Positions 38,785 to 47,291 are shown, counted from the stretch's first letter. The stretch is DNA of 64,000 nucleotides from Planomonospora parontospora (GCA_014647935.1 BMQD01000008.1:62001-126000), one strand, 5' to 3'. Notes: a model not told the origin generated them from the sequence alone. Translations and numbers: made by a program.

Positions 38785-40252
38785 GCGCAGATTCTCGCGC
38801 GTCGTCCGCGCGCATGAACACCGCCACGGCCGCGGCGCCCGCCGCGGCCAGCGCCGCGCACACCAGCAGCACGTCGCTCATGCCGCCGGTGAAGGCCTCC
38901 CGGGCGGCGGCGGCGAGCGCGGGGTCGCCGAGCCGCACGGCGGCGGCCACGGAGTCCCGTGCGGCCTCCGGGGCGCCCCCGGGCAGCCCGTCCGCGTAGC
39001 CGGCGGAGAGCAGGCTGCCCAGTCCGGCGACGCCGAACACGCCGCCGACCTGCCGCAGCGCCTGCAGCGTGCCGGAGCCCGCACCCACCCGCTCCTGGGG
39101 CAGTACGGCCAGCACGCCGTCCATCGCCGGTACCATCGCCAGCCCCACGCCGGCCCCCGCCACGGTCAGCCAGACGGCGATGAAGCCGTATCCGGAGGAG
39201 GCGCCGGTCAGGGCGCCGAGGGCGAGACCGCCGGCGAGCAGCGCCAGGCCGGCCGGCAGGAGCACGCGCAGGCTCAGCCGGCCCAGCAGGCGCTCGCCGG
39301 CCAGGCCGCCGGCCATCAGGCCGAGCACCATGGGCACGACGCGGATCCCGGTGCCGAACGCGTCGTGCCCCAGGACGGCCTGGAGGTGGAGCGGGACCAC
39401 GAACAGCACGCCCATCATGGCCAGCGAGACGAGGGTCGCACCGGCGGAGCCCCACAGGAAGACCCGGTCGGTGAAGAGGCGTAGGTCCATCATGGGCGCG
39501 GGGGAGCGGGCCTCCACCATGACGAACGCGGTGAGCAGGACCACGCCGGCGGCGAGCGGGACCAGCACGGCGGGTGAGGTCCAGCCGGCCGAGGGCGCCT
39601 CGATCACGCCGTGGACCAGCGCGGCGAGCCCGCCGACCGAGAGCAGCGCGCCGGGCAGGTCGAAGCGGGGCCGCCGCTCGTCGCGCGACTCCGGCAGCAG
39701 CACCGCGGCCGCCGCCAGGGCGACGGCCACCACGGGGAGGTTGATCAGGAAGATCGAGCCCCAGTGGAAGCGGTCGAGCAGGTAGCCGCCGAGGATCGGT
39801 CCCAGCGGCAGGCCGAGGGCCATCCCCGCCGACCAGGCCGCGATGGCCTTCGAACGCTCGTGCGGAGGGAAGAGGCTCGGCAGGATCGACACGGAGAGCG
39901 GCATGATCAGGGCGCCCCCGGCGCCGAGGAGCACGCGGGCGGCGATGAGCGACGCCGAACCCCCGGCCGTCGCGGCGAGGAGCGAGGCCGCGCCGAAGAC
40001 GGCCAGCCCGGTCAGGAGGAGGCGCTTGCGGCCGAAGCGGTCGCCGAGGACGCCGGCGGGGAGCAGGAGGGCGGCGAAGGGGATCAGGTAGGCGTCCACG
40101 ATCCACTGCAGCTCGCCGGTCGAGGCGCCGAGGTCCACGGCGAGCGTGGGCAGGGCGACGTTCAGGATCGTCGCGTCCAGTCCGATGACGAGGACGCTCA
40201 GCACCAGTGCGGCCAGGGCCCACCAGCGAAGGGAGGAAGTGATAGCAACCAT
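38762..40252 (-). CDS. DHA2-type MFS drug exporter (14 helices)
   Basis: 496 residues. Motif A is GVLGDRFGRKRLLL, the DHA2/EmrB-QacA start is LDATILNVALPTLAVDLGAS with LQWIVDAYLI, and motif C resembles RVLLGAGGALIMPLS plus GPILGGYLLD. About 14 hydrophobic segments fit the drug:H+ antiporter-2 family. It should export a hydrophobic drug or own metabolite. It forms an operon with the TetR gene. The promoter shows TTGACA at 40289-40284 and an operator next to the start codon, which has no ribosome site; the mRNA may be nearly leaderless. Confidence 0.92.
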   Translation of the reverse strand: MVAITSSLRWWALAALVLSVLVIGLDATILNVALPTLAVDLGASTGELQWIVDAYLIPFAALLLPAGVLGDRFGRKRLLLTGLAVFGAASLLAATAGGSASLIAARVLLGAGGALIMPLSVSILPSLFPPHERSKAIAAWSAGMALGLPLGPILGGYLLDRFHWGSIFLINLPVVAVALAAAAVLLPESRDERRPRFDLPGALLSVGGLAALVHGVIEAPSAGWTSPAVLVPLAAGVVLLTAFVMVEARSPAPMMDLRLFTDRVFLWGSAGATLVSLAMMGVLFVVPLHLQAVLGHDAFGTGIRVVPMVLGLMAGGLAGERLLGRLSLRVLLPAGLALLAGGLALGALTGASSGYGFIAVWLTVAGAGVGLAMVPAMDGVLAVLPQERVGAGSGTLQALRQVGGVFGVAGLGSLLSAGYADGLPGGAPEAARDSVAAAVRLGDPALAAAAREAFTGGMSDVLLVCAALAAAGAAAVAVFMRADDARESAHELTSAP

Positions 40253-40254
40253 GA

Positions 40255-40289
40255 TTTGAGAGTAACTCTCAAAATCTAGTTTGTGTCAA
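40255..40289 (-). promoter_or_regulatory. TetR operator and -35 box of the MFS operon
   Basis: TTTGAGAGT (40255-40263) and ACTCTCAAA (40265-40273) form a perfect palindrome with one central base, two bases ahead of the MFS start codon. A consensus -35 TTGACA lies on the minus strand at 40289-40284; the palindrome covers where a -10 would be, as expected for repression. Confidence 0.8.
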
Positions 40290-40319
40290 AATATTTCCCG
40301 GCCCATCTTTGTGAAAGGG

Positions 40320-40335
40320 TGTAATCTTCATTACA
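40320..40335. promoter_or_regulatory. Inverted repeat overlapping a start codon
   Basis: TGTAAT (40320-40325) and ATTACA (40330-40335) flank CTTC; the last base is the A of the ATG at 40335. It could be an operator of the encoded RHH-like protein or an RNA hairpin at the start of the message. Confidence 0.5.
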
Positions 40336-40862
40336 TGGAGAACGAAGAAGTAGAGGCGCAGCTGCGCGGCTGGTTCTCGGGACGCATGCCCGAGGGGTGG
40401 TTCGACGGTCCTCTCGAGATCGCGCTGGACCGCGAGGAGATCACGGTGGTGGGGGTGCTCCGCCCGCCCGCGTCCGCCGAGGGTGTTTCCGAGGTGGAGC
40501 GGGTGGCCGCGCTGGAGGGGGCGGTGCAGCGCTTCCGGGGGGAGACCAGGGAGCGGCGCATCGAGATCGCCTCGGAGGCCGAGCACCGGTTCCGGAGGAA
40601 GGTCTCCTGGGGCGTCTCGGTCGGAGGGGAGAGGGTGATGTTCACCACACTGTCGGTCCCCGTCATGACGCGGCTCCGCCAGTCCGAGCGCCGGGTCCTG
40701 GACACCCTGGTGGCCGCGGGCGTGGCGCGCAGCCGCAGCGACGCGCTCGCCTGGTGCGTGCGCCTGGTGGGGCGGCACGCCGACACCTGGCTGGCCGATT
40801 TGCGGGACGCGCTCCAGCACGTCGACCGGGTGCGGGCGGCGGGTCCCGACGTGACTTCCTGA
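40335..40862 (+). CDS. Hypothetical protein with ribbon-helix-helix-like C-terminus
   Basis: 175 residues from ATG 40335. The first half (LRGWFSGRMPEGWFDGPLEIALDREEITVVG) looks like a small alpha/beta domain. The second half (TTLSVPVMTRLRQSERRVLDTLVAAGVARSRSDALAWCVRLV, a strand followed by two helices) has the shape of an RHH DNA-binding unit. No Shine-Dalgarno site is near the ATG, and the start codon is in a palindrome, so leaderless translation and autoregulation are possible. It diverges from the MFS pump and precedes the regulatory region of pckG. Family not recognised; DNA binding is inference. Confidence 0.65.
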   Translation: MENEEVEAQLRGWFSGRMPEGWFDGPLEIALDREEITVVGVLRPPASAEGVSEVERVAALEGAVQRFRGETRERRIEIASEAEHRFRRKVSWGVSVGGERVMFTTLSVPVMTRLRQSERRVLDTLVAAGVARSRSDALAWCVRLVGRHADTWLADLRDALQHVDRVRAAGPDVTS

Positions 40863-40888
40863 GGCGGGCCAGGGAAAAGAGGGCGGTA

Positions 40889-41090
40889 AGTGGTCTGAAC
40901 CTTTCGGCTCATTGGTTTAGACCTCTTTCATTGGCCTATACCAATTCGTGGTGCGGTTTATTTAAACCCGCTTCTTTCGGGTAGAGGAATCCAGTCATCG
41001 CGGCCCCTGCCAGCCCATACGTCCGACGGTGGGACTGGGGGCGGGTCCGCCGGGACACGAGCCGGAGCTAATTCACTGGTCTACGCCAAT
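40889..41090. promoter_or_regulatory. Four GntR/DasR-like operator candidates upstream of pckG
   Basis: Four 16-base sites resemble the DasR element A(C/G)TGGTCTAGACCA(C/G)T: 40889-40904 (AGTGGTCTGAACCTTT), 40911-40926 (ATTGGTTTAGACCTCT), 40930-40945 (ATTGGCCTATACCAAT) and 41075-41090 (ACTGGTCTACGCCAAT), with 12-13 of 16 matches each by eye. The first three have centres 22 and 19 bases apart, about two helical turns. The stretch 40863-41152 is much richer in A/T than its surroundings and holds no gene. Confidence 0.65.
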
Positions 41091-41152
41091 TGGATTACGT
41101 CCGGTTTCTTGTCGATGATGATTCCGCCTGAGAAGCGTGAGGAGCCGCCACA

Positions 41153-42952
41153 GTGACCGCAACCGTTGACGTATCCGCCCCCAGTCCGACCACCCACAAG
41201 GAACTGATCGCCTGGGTCAACGAGATCGCCGAGCTCACCCGTCCGGACCGGATCGAGTGGTGCGACGGCTCGGAGGCCGAGTGGACGCGCCTGACGAACC
41301 TGCTGGTCGAGCAGGGCACGTTCAAGCGCCTGGCCAAGCGGCAGAACAGCTTCTACGCCGCCTCCGACCCGAGCGACGTCGCCCGCGTCGAGGACCGCAC
41401 CTACATCTGCTCCGAGAAAGAGGAGGACGCCGGGCCGACCAACAACTGGATCGCCCCGGCCGAGATGCGCGCGACCTTCGGCGAGCTCTTCGCCGGCTGC
41501 ATGCGCGGGCGCACGATGTACGTGGTCCCCTTCTGCATGGGCCCGCTCGGCGGCGAGATCTCCCAGCTCGGCGTCGAGATCACCGACTCGCCCTACGTCG
41601 CGGTCTCGATGCGGATCATGACCAGGATGGGCGAGCCCGCCCTCCGCCTCATCGAGGAGCGGGGCGACTTCGTCAAGGCCGTGCACTCGGTCGGCGCCCC
41701 CCTGGAGCCCGGCCAGGCCGACGTGCCGTGGCCGTGCAGCTCCACCAAGTACATCAGCCACTTCCCCGAGACCCGCGAGATCTGGTCCTACGGCTCCGGC
41801 TACGGCGGCAACGCCCTGCTGGGCAAGAAGTGCTACGCGCTGCGCATCGCCAGCACCATGGCCCGCGACGAGGGCTGGCTGGCCGAGCACATGCTCATCC
41901 TCAAGCTGACCCCGCCGAGCGGGGAGACGCGCTACATCGCGGCGGCCTTCCCGTCCGCGTGCGGCAAGACCAACCTCGCCATGCTCCAGCCGACGATCCC
42001 GGGCTGGAAGGTCGAGACGATCGGCGACGACATCGCCTGGATGCGCTTCGGCGACGACAGCAGGCTGTACGCGATCAACCCGGAGGCGGGCTTCTTCGGC
42101 GTCGCACCCGGCACGGGCCAGTCGACCAACGCCAACGCGATCAAGGCGCTCTGGGGCAACAGCATCTTCACCAACGTCGCCCTCACCGACGACGGCGACG
42201 TGTGGTGGGAGGGCCTGACCGACGAGCCCCCGGCGCACCTGACCGACTGGAAGGGCCGTGACTGGACGCCGGAGAGCGGCGAGCCCGCCGCCCACCCGAA
42301 CGCCCGCTTCACGGTGCCGGCCGGCCAGTGCCCGACCATCGCCCCCGAGTGGCAGGACCCCGAGGGGGTGCCGATCTCGGCGATCCTGTTCGGCGGCCGC
42401 CGCGCCACCGCGGTCCCGCTGGTCACCGAGGCGCGCAGCTGGAACCACGGCGTCTTCATCGGGGCGAACATCGCCTCCGAGAAGACCGCCGCCGCCGAGG
42501 GCAAGGTCGGCGAGCTGCGCCGCGACCCCTTCGCGATGCTGCCGTTCTGCGGCTACAACATGGGCGACTACTTCGCCCACTGGGTCAGGATCGGCGAGCG
42601 CGAGGGCGCGCGGCTGCCGCGCGTCTACTACGTGAACTGGTTCCGCAAGAACGCCGACGGCAGGTTCATCTGGCCGGGCTTCGGCGAGAACAGCCGCGTG
42701 CTCAAGTGGATCGTGGACCGCCTCAACGGCCGGGCCGAGGCGGTCGAGACGCCCATCGGCATGCTCCCCGCCGAGCTGGACACCGAGGGCCTCGACCTGT
42801 CGGAGGAGGACCTCGCGACCCTGCTGACCGTGGACCGGGAGGTCTGGCGGGAGGAGGCGAAGCTGATCCCGTCCTTCTTCGAGACCTTCGGCGACCACTG
42901 CCCCAAGGAGCTCTGGGACGAGTACAACACCCTGGTCGAGCGCCTGGGCTGA
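41153..42952 (+). CDS. pckG: Phosphoenolpyruvate carboxykinase (GTP)
   Basis: 599 residues. Class II PEPCK with kinase-1a loop [13 protein letters not shown] (catalytic-loop Cys270, Lys272), kinase-2 region [34 protein letters not shown] (metal Asp residues, here split across two strands), [11 protein letters not shown] and [12 protein letters not shown]. It interconverts oxaloacetate and PEP using GTP, the entry to gluconeogenesis. The GTG start has GAGGAG eight bases ahead. Four DasR-like sites upstream suggest control by a GntR/HutC-type repressor sensing carbon supply. It is followed by a 277-base gap with an inverted CGCCTCCCGG/CCGGGAGGCG pair (42972, 43041). Confidence 0.96.
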   Translation: MTATVDVSAPSPTTHKELIAWVNEIAELTRPDRIEWCDGSEAEWTRLTNLLVEQGTFKRLAKRQNSFYAASDPSDVARVEDRTYICSEKEEDAGPTNNWIAPAEMRATFGELFAGCMRGRTMYVVPFCMGPLGGEISQLGVEITDSPYVAVSMRIMTRMGEPALRLIEERGDFVKAVHSVGAPLEPGQADVPWPCSSTKYISHFPETREIWSYGSGYGGNALLGKKCYALRIASTMARDEGWLAEHMLILKLTPPSGETRYIAAAFPSACGKTNLAMLQPTIPGWKVETIGDDIAWMRFGDDSRLYAINPEAGFFGVAPGTGQSTNANAIKALWGNSIFTNVALTDDGDVWWEGLTDEPPAHLTDWKGRDWTPESGEPAAHPNARFTVPAGQCPTIAPEWQDPEGVPISAILFGGRRATAVPLVTEARSWNHGVFIGANIASEKTAAAEGKVGELRRDPFAMLPFCGYNMGDYFAHWVRIGEREGARLPRVYYVNWFRKNADGRFIWPGFGENSRVLKWIVDRLNGRAEAVETPIGMLPAELDTEGLDLSEEDLATLLTVDREVWREEAKLIPSFFETFGDHCPKELWDEYNTLVERLG

Positions 42953-43229
42953 CGGTGAGGATGTAGGCGAACGCCTCCCGGCAGAGCTCGGCTCCCGGCC
43001 TGGCCGACCACGGTGTCTTCAACGGGATCTGTCGGCTCGGTCCGGGAGGCGGGTCGCCGGAGCCGCCCCGCCCGGCCGCTCCGGCCTCCCCTCTCCCGGC
43101 GGCGGGAGCCGTGGGAACGGGAGCGTTCCGCGGGGCGTCCGAACTGAGACCTTCCAGGCGAAACTTCCGCAAGGCCCTGCGCGTCTACCTGACAAACGGG
43201 GCCGACGCCCCTTCCCCCAGGAGGCGGAC

Positions 43230-44225
43230 GTGGAAGTCGTACTGTTCGTCATCGCGGTCGTCCTGCTCGGGGCCGTGGTCATCGTGTCGACGGTCCTGAG
43301 CGGGCAGCAGCGCGAGGTCCGCGAGGCCGCCGCACACCACAAGGGGCGGCCGATCACCCCCTACCACCTGGCCTACCTGGCCGGCGGGCCGCGCCGTACG
43401 GTCAACACCGCGCTCGCCATGCTGGCCAGGGGCGGCGGCATCCGGGTCGCGCGGGGCGGGCAGATCGGCCTCGTGGCCGGGGCCCCGCCGTCCCCGGACG
43501 GCATCGAGCAGGCCGTCCTGTCGGCCCTCGCCGCCCGCTCCGGCACCTGCCCGGCCGGGGAGCTGCGCCGTACGGTGGCCGAGGCGCAGGCCATGGCGGT
43601 CCTGCGCGTCGACCTGGAGCGCATGGGCCTGCTGGTGCCCGGCGGCGCGCTGGACGGGGCGGGCAGGTCGCTGCGGCGGCTCTTGGTCGCCGCGCTGCTC
43701 GCGGCGTTCTTCACCGTCGACGCCGTCGTGCTGCTCGCCGTCGTGGACGTCGCGGAACCCGGCCTGGGCATCGGCGCGGTGCTGATCGGCTTCGCGGCGG
43801 CGCTGATCGGCCTGATCACCTACGGCACGCAGCGCAAGGCGCTGCGCAACGTGCTCACCCGGGCCGGGCGCGACGTGCTCGACTCCGCCCGCCGGGTGCA
43901 CGTCCGAGGGTCCCACCACGGCACGAGCGGCGACCTGGCCTTCGCGGTCGGCGCCCCGGTCGCGCTGTACGGCCTGAGCGAGGCCGGCGACCCCGCGCTG
44001 GAGGAGGAGCTGAAGCACTCCGACGGCGGTGGCGCGTACGTGGGTGGCGCGTGCGGCGGCGGTTCGGGCGGTTCGGGTGACGCCACCTACGGTGGTGGGG
44101 ACTTCGGCTCCGGCGGCTACGGCGGCGGCGACTTCGGTTCGGGGGGTTCCGGCGGCGACTCGGGCGGCGGCTCCAGCTGCGGCGGCGGTGGGGGCTGCGG
44201 TGGCGGTGGCTGCGGCGGCGGATGA
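43230..44225 (+). CDS. TIGR04222-type membrane protein with Gly/Cys-rich tail
   Basis: 331 residues. Helix at 2-22, a cytoplasmic domain with the conserved block GRPITPYHLAYLAGGPRRTVNTALAMLARGG (about 39-70) and a two-helix membrane hairpin (151-199), then an unstructured tail from about 266. The tail is Gly/Ser-rich with Cys275, Cys317, Cys323 and Cys328, ending SSCGGGGGCGGGGCGGG. The arrangement matches the TIGR04222 family as I remember it. A DUF692/MNIO enzyme is encoded directly downstream in the same frame, separated by a single TGA. I infer that the Cys/Gly tail is the substrate of that enzyme. The ATG has AGGAGGCG about five bases ahead (GTG at 43230 if read strictly). Confidence 0.82.
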   Translation: MEVVLFVIAVVLLGAVVIVSTVLSGQQREVREAAAHHKGRPITPYHLAYLAGGPRRTVNTALAMLARGGGIRVARGGQIGLVAGAPPSPDGIEQAVLSALAARSGTCPAGELRRTVAEAQAMAVLRVDLERMGLLVPGGALDGAGRSLRRLLVAALLAAFFTVDAVVLLAVVDVAEPGLGIGAVLIGFAAALIGLITYGTQRKALRNVLTRAGRDVLDSARRVHVRGSHHGTSGDLAFAVGAPVALYGLSEAGDPALEEELKHSDGGGAYVGGACGGGSGGSGDATYGGGDFGSGGYGGGDFGSGGSGGDSGGGSSCGGGGGCGGGGCGGG

Positions 44226-44284
44226 GCGGGGTTCCGACGGCTGCGGCGAGGAGGGCGGCGAGCGGGGTTCCGACGGCTGCGGCG
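44224..44284. repeat. 25-bp direct repeat between the TIGR04222 and MNIO genes
   Basis: Bases 44224-44248 recur at 44260-44284 (36-base period, 12 codons). The first copy starts inside the TGA stop of the membrane-protein gene. No stop codon in that frame occurs between this TGA and the MNIO gene. Confidence 0.9.
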
Positions 44285-44306
44285 GCAGGTGAGCGGGGAG
44301 GTGGCG

Positions 44307-45116
44307 GTGGTGGGTGAGCGGCTCGGCGTCGGCATCGGCTGGCGGCCGGAGATCGACCTGACCGTGGAACGCCTGCCCGGCGTCGACTTCGTCGAGGTCA
44401 TCGCGGAGAACATCCGCCCCGGCCGCCTCCCGGAGTCGCTGCGGGTGCTGCGCTCCCGCGGTGTGCCGGTGATCCCGCACGGGGTCGGGCTGGGCGTGGG
44501 CGGGGCGGAGCCGCCGGACCCCGCCCGGCTGGCGCACCTGGCGGCCTGCGCGGAGGCGCTGGGCGCGCCGCTGGTCAGCGAGCACCTGGCCTTCGTGCGC
44601 GCGGGCGGGCTGGAGGCGGGTCACCTGCTCCCGGTCCCGCGCACCCGGCGGGCGCTCGCGGTCGTGACGGAGAACGTACGGCGGGCGCAGGACGCCCTGC
44701 CCGTCCCGCTGGCGCTGGAGAACGTGGCGGCGATCTTCGGCTGGCCGGAGGACGAGATGACGGAGGCGGAGTTCCTCGGCGAACTGGTCGCCGCGACCGG
44801 GGTCGGGCTCCTCGTCGATGTGGCCAACCTCTACACCAACCAGGTCAACCTGGGCCTGCCGGCCGTCGGGGCGCTGGACGCGCTGCCGCTGTCCGAACTC
44901 GCCTACGTCCACGTGGCCGGAGGCCACGAGCACGGCGGCGTCTGGCACGACACCCACACCGCGCACGTCTCCGACGAGATCCTGGCCGTCCTGTCGGAGC
45001 TCTGCGCCCGGGTGGACCCGCCCGGGGTGCTGCTGGAGTGGGACGCCGACTACCCGAGCGACGCCGCGCTGGAGGCCGAGCTCGGCCGGATCCGCGAGGC
45101 GATGGCCCGTGGCTGA
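44307..45116 (+). CDS. DUF692 multinuclear non-heme iron oxidative enzyme (MNIO)
   Basis: About 269 residues from GTG 44307 (GGGGAGG six bases ahead; GTG 44289 and 44310 are alternatives). TIM-barrel iron-binding residues of the family are visible: His58 in IPHGV, Glu92/His93 in SEHLAF, Glu138/Asn139 in LENVAA, Asp171/Asn174 in LLVDVANLY, His202 in YVHVAGGH, Asp215/His217 in HDTHTA and Glu244 in LEWDADYP. Known members oxidatively modify Cys or Asp residues of precursor peptides (methanobactin MbnB, TglH). The partner gene starts 8 bases before its stop. The target is probably the Cys-rich tail of the preceding membrane protein. Confidence 0.92.
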   Translation: MVGERLGVGIGWRPEIDLTVERLPGVDFVEVIAENIRPGRLPESLRVLRSRGVPVIPHGVGLGVGGAEPPDPARLAHLAACAEALGAPLVSEHLAFVRAGGLEAGHLLPVPRTRRALAVVTENVRRAQDALPVPLALENVAAIFGWPEDEMTEAEFLGELVAATGVGLLVDVANLYTNQVNLGLPAVGALDALPLSELAYVHVAGGHEHGGVWHDTHTAHVSDEILAVLSELCARVDPPGVLLEWDADYPSDAALEAELGRIREAMARG

Positions 45117-45726
45117 GGCCGTTCCCCCGGAGGAGCCCGCCGGGACGCGGCCGGACGTCCGCGGAGGCCCCGGTCCCGGCGGGCGGCCCGGGCGGGAGGA
45201 GCCGGCCGGGGCGCAGGGCGTGAGGGAGGAGCCGGCCGGGCAGGCCGGGCGGGAGGAGCTGGCCAGGGCGCAGGCCGGGCTGCTGGCCGCCCTGGTGGCG
45301 GGGGCGCAGGCGCCCCCGGGGTTCGACGGGGAGCGGCTGCGGATCCAGACGGCGAGCCTGGTCGCCAAGCGGCGGAGCGTGGTGGCCCGGCTCCGCCCGG
45401 ACCTGGTGCAGACTCTCGGCGAGGACTTCCGGGCCGAGTTCGCCGCCTACGCCTCCGGCCGTCCCAGGCCACCGGGCGGCTCCCGCGCCGACGCCGCGGA
45501 CTTCGCCGGGCACCTCGTCCGGACCGGGCGGATCCCGGCCGGTGCCGGAAGCGGGGACCGGGCAGGGAGCGGGACCGGATCGGGGCCCGGGAACGACGGA
45601 CCGGAGGCCGGGAGCGGACCGGGGAGCGGAAGCGGCACCGGACCGCCGCGGCCGGCCGGACGGTGGGCCCGCCTGACCCGGTGGCTGGGCGGGGAGCGGG
45701 ACCCCTGGGAGGACGACGCACGGTGA
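45109..45726 (+). CDS. MNIO partner protein (SCO6045-like)
   Basis: 205 residues from GTG 45109, overlapping the MNIO stop (GTGGCTGA), so translation is coupled. A Glu/Pro/Gly-rich N-terminus (about 1-45, repeats of EEPAG) precedes a folded helical part (about 50-135: [59 protein letters not shown]), then a Gly/Ser-rich linker and a Trp/Arg end. The helical part resembles the C-terminal domain of Streptomyces SCO6045, found with DUF692 genes (from memory), and it may bind the precursor, as partner proteins of other MNIO enzymes do. Confidence 0.7.
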   Translation: MAEAVPPEEPAGTRPDVRGGPGPGGRPGREEPAGAQGVREEPAGQAGREELARAQAGLLAALVAGAQAPPGFDGERLRIQTASLVAKRRSVVARLRPDLVQTLGEDFRAEFAAYASGRPRPPGGSRADAADFAGHLVRTGRIPAGAGSGDRAGSGTGSGPGNDGPEAGSGPGSGSGTGPPRPAGRWARLTRWLGGERDPWEDDAR

Positions 45727-45768
45727 ACGGGACGTTTTGCCGGGACGAGGCGGGATACGCTCCCTGAC

Positions 45769-46341
45769 GTGGGGGAACTTCGCTGCGTCGATGGATCGTG
45801 CCTGACCGTCACGCCCGTGGTGTGCCGGGACAGCGTCGGTGAGCCGTACGAGGTCACGCTCGAACTCCGCCGCGACGGCATGCCGTACGGGACGGTGGGC
45901 GAGCGGTGCGGCTGGTTCCTCGCCCGGCTGGCGCGGGGGGTGGCCGAAGCGCGCGCCGACCGGGCGGCGGGATGGCCGGACCCCGACGACCGCTTCCCCG
46001 GGCTGCCGGGCCGCTCCGGCGGCGAGGAGGGCGGCGAGCGGGAAGAGGAACTGTTCGCCTTTCGTTACCGGACCCGGACGGGCCTGGTCGGCGGGGGCGA
46101 GCTCCGCTGCCGGCTGCGCACGATCCCGGTCTGGGTGCCCGGGGGCGAGGGCGCCGGACGGGGCGCCCCGGGCGAGTGGCGGCTGACCAGGAGGGCGTTC
46201 CTGGAGGCCTGGGGGAGCGGCGGGGTGGGGCTGCGCGCCGTGCTGACCTCCGCCGAACTGGGAGTCTTCGTACGGGAACTCGTCGAGGAGGCCGAGGAGC
46301 GGCTGCGGGCGCAGGTGCCCGGGGACGCCGCACGCGCCTGA
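45769..46341 (+). CDS. Hypothetical protein downstream of the MNIO cluster
   Basis: 190 residues from GTG 45769. It has Cys in the first 20 residues (LRCVDGSCLTVTPVVCRD) and a beta-rich body (EPYEVTLELRRDGMPYGTV, FRYRTRTGLVGGGELRCRLRTIPVWV), with an acidic linker at about 80-95. No signal peptide or helix. The family is not recognised. It lies 42 bases after the MNIO partner gene and could be part of the same transcript, or be linked to the prenyltransferase that follows. Confidence 0.6.
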   Translation: MGELRCVDGSCLTVTPVVCRDSVGEPYEVTLELRRDGMPYGTVGERCGWFLARLARGVAEARADRAAGWPDPDDRFPGLPGRSGGEEGGEREEELFAFRYRTRTGLVGGGELRCRLRTIPVWVPGGEGAGRGAPGEWRLTRRAFLEAWGSGGVGLRAVLTSAELGVFVRELVEEAEERLRAQVPGDAARA

Positions 46342-46425
46342 GCGGAGGGGCGGAGAGGTCCCGCGGGCGGCGATAATTGCCTGTCGGCGTCCGCAGGCGA
46401 TGGGCGCTCGCGGGAGGGAATCCAC

Positions 46426-47193
46426 ATGGGCGTGCGCGATCTCGTCTACCGGCTGTACGAACGGCGGCTGGAGGCGAAGCTGTCCCGCGACAGGGACATG
46501 GTGCCCCGCCACGTCGGTGTGATCGTGGACGGCAACCGGCGCTGGGCGCGGTCGATGGGCATCGACGACGTCAGCCGGGGGCACCGCAAGGGCGCGGACA
46601 AGATCTCCGAGCTGCTCTGCTGGTGCCGGGAGGCCGGGGTCGAGGTCGTCACCGTGTGGCTGCTGTCCAGCGACAACATCAACCGCTCCAAGGACGAGCT
46701 GGAACCCCTCATGAAGATCATCGAGGACGTGGTCCAGGAGCTCGTGGCGGACGGCTGGCACATCAAGCCGATGGGAGCCCTTGACCTCCTGCCCGATCAC
46801 ACGGCACATGTCCTGAAAAATGCAAAAGAAGCAACATCGCACCGTCCAGGTTTGATTGTGAACGTTGCGGTTGGGTATGGAGGAAGGCGTGAGATCGCTG
46901 ATGCGGTGCGCTCCCTCCTGCTGGAGCACGCCAGCAAGGGGGCGACCATCGAGGACCTGGTCGAGGTCCTCGATGTGGAGCACATCGCGGAGCATCTCTA
47001 CACGCGCGGCCAGCCCGACCCGGACCTGGTCATCCGGACCTCGGGAGAGCAGCGGCTCTCCGGATTCCTGCTCTGGCAGAGCGCCCACTCCGAGTTCTAC
47101 TTCTGCGAGGCCTACTGGCCCGACTTCCGCAGGGTCGACTTCCTCCGGGCGCTCCGCTCCTACGCCGCGCGGCATCGCAGGTACGGCACCTGA
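46426..47193 (+). CDS. Cis-prenyltransferase (Rv1086-like isoprenyl diphosphate synthase)
   Basis: 255 residues. HVGVIVDGNRRWAR has the catalytic Asp and phosphate loop, and the C-terminal signature is RTSGEQRLSGFLLWQSAHSEFYF with DFRRVDFLRAL. It builds short or long Z-polyprenyl diphosphates; by neighbourhood (mca, phoH2, fumC) it matches Rv1086, a Z,E-farnesyl diphosphate synthase, more than the undecaprenyl enzyme. GGGAGGG stands seven bases ahead of the ATG. Codons 127-155 (46804-46890) use A/T third positions in about two thirds of cases, unlike the rest of the gene, although the amino-acid sequence there is conserved. Confidence 0.92.
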   Translation: MGVRDLVYRLYERRLEAKLSRDRDMVPRHVGVIVDGNRRWARSMGIDDVSRGHRKGADKISELLCWCREAGVEVVTVWLLSSDNINRSKDELEPLMKIIEDVVQELVADGWHIKPMGALDLLPDHTAHVLKNAKEATSHRPGLIVNVAVGYGGRREIADAVRSLLLEHASKGATIEDLVEVLDVEHIAEHLYTRGQPDPDLVIRTSGEQRLSGFLLWQSAHSEFYFCEAYWPDFRRVDFLRALRSYAARHRRYGT

Positions 47194-47266
47194 AACGCAA
47201 CGTGAACACCCCCTTTCGGTCACGCATGGCCCATTGGACGGTGGGTATTCAGGACGTACCGTAAGA

Positions 47267-47291
47267 AGTAGGCGGGCGAAGCCCGCCTACT
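47267..47291 (+). terminator. Perfect hairpin after the prenyltransferase gene
   Basis: AGTAGGCGGGC (47267-47277) pairs with GCCCGCCTACT (47281-47291) around GAA. There is no T tract. It lies in the 243-base gap before phoH2, where I see no other gene. Confidence 0.75.

Noticed and set aside
44029-44292. Frame +1 reading of the TIGR04222 tail with repeated GSDGCG motifs
   Set aside because: It would need a ribosomal frameshift in a Gly-rich tail, no slippery site is visible, and the zero-frame tail already ends in a plausible Cys/Gly motif.
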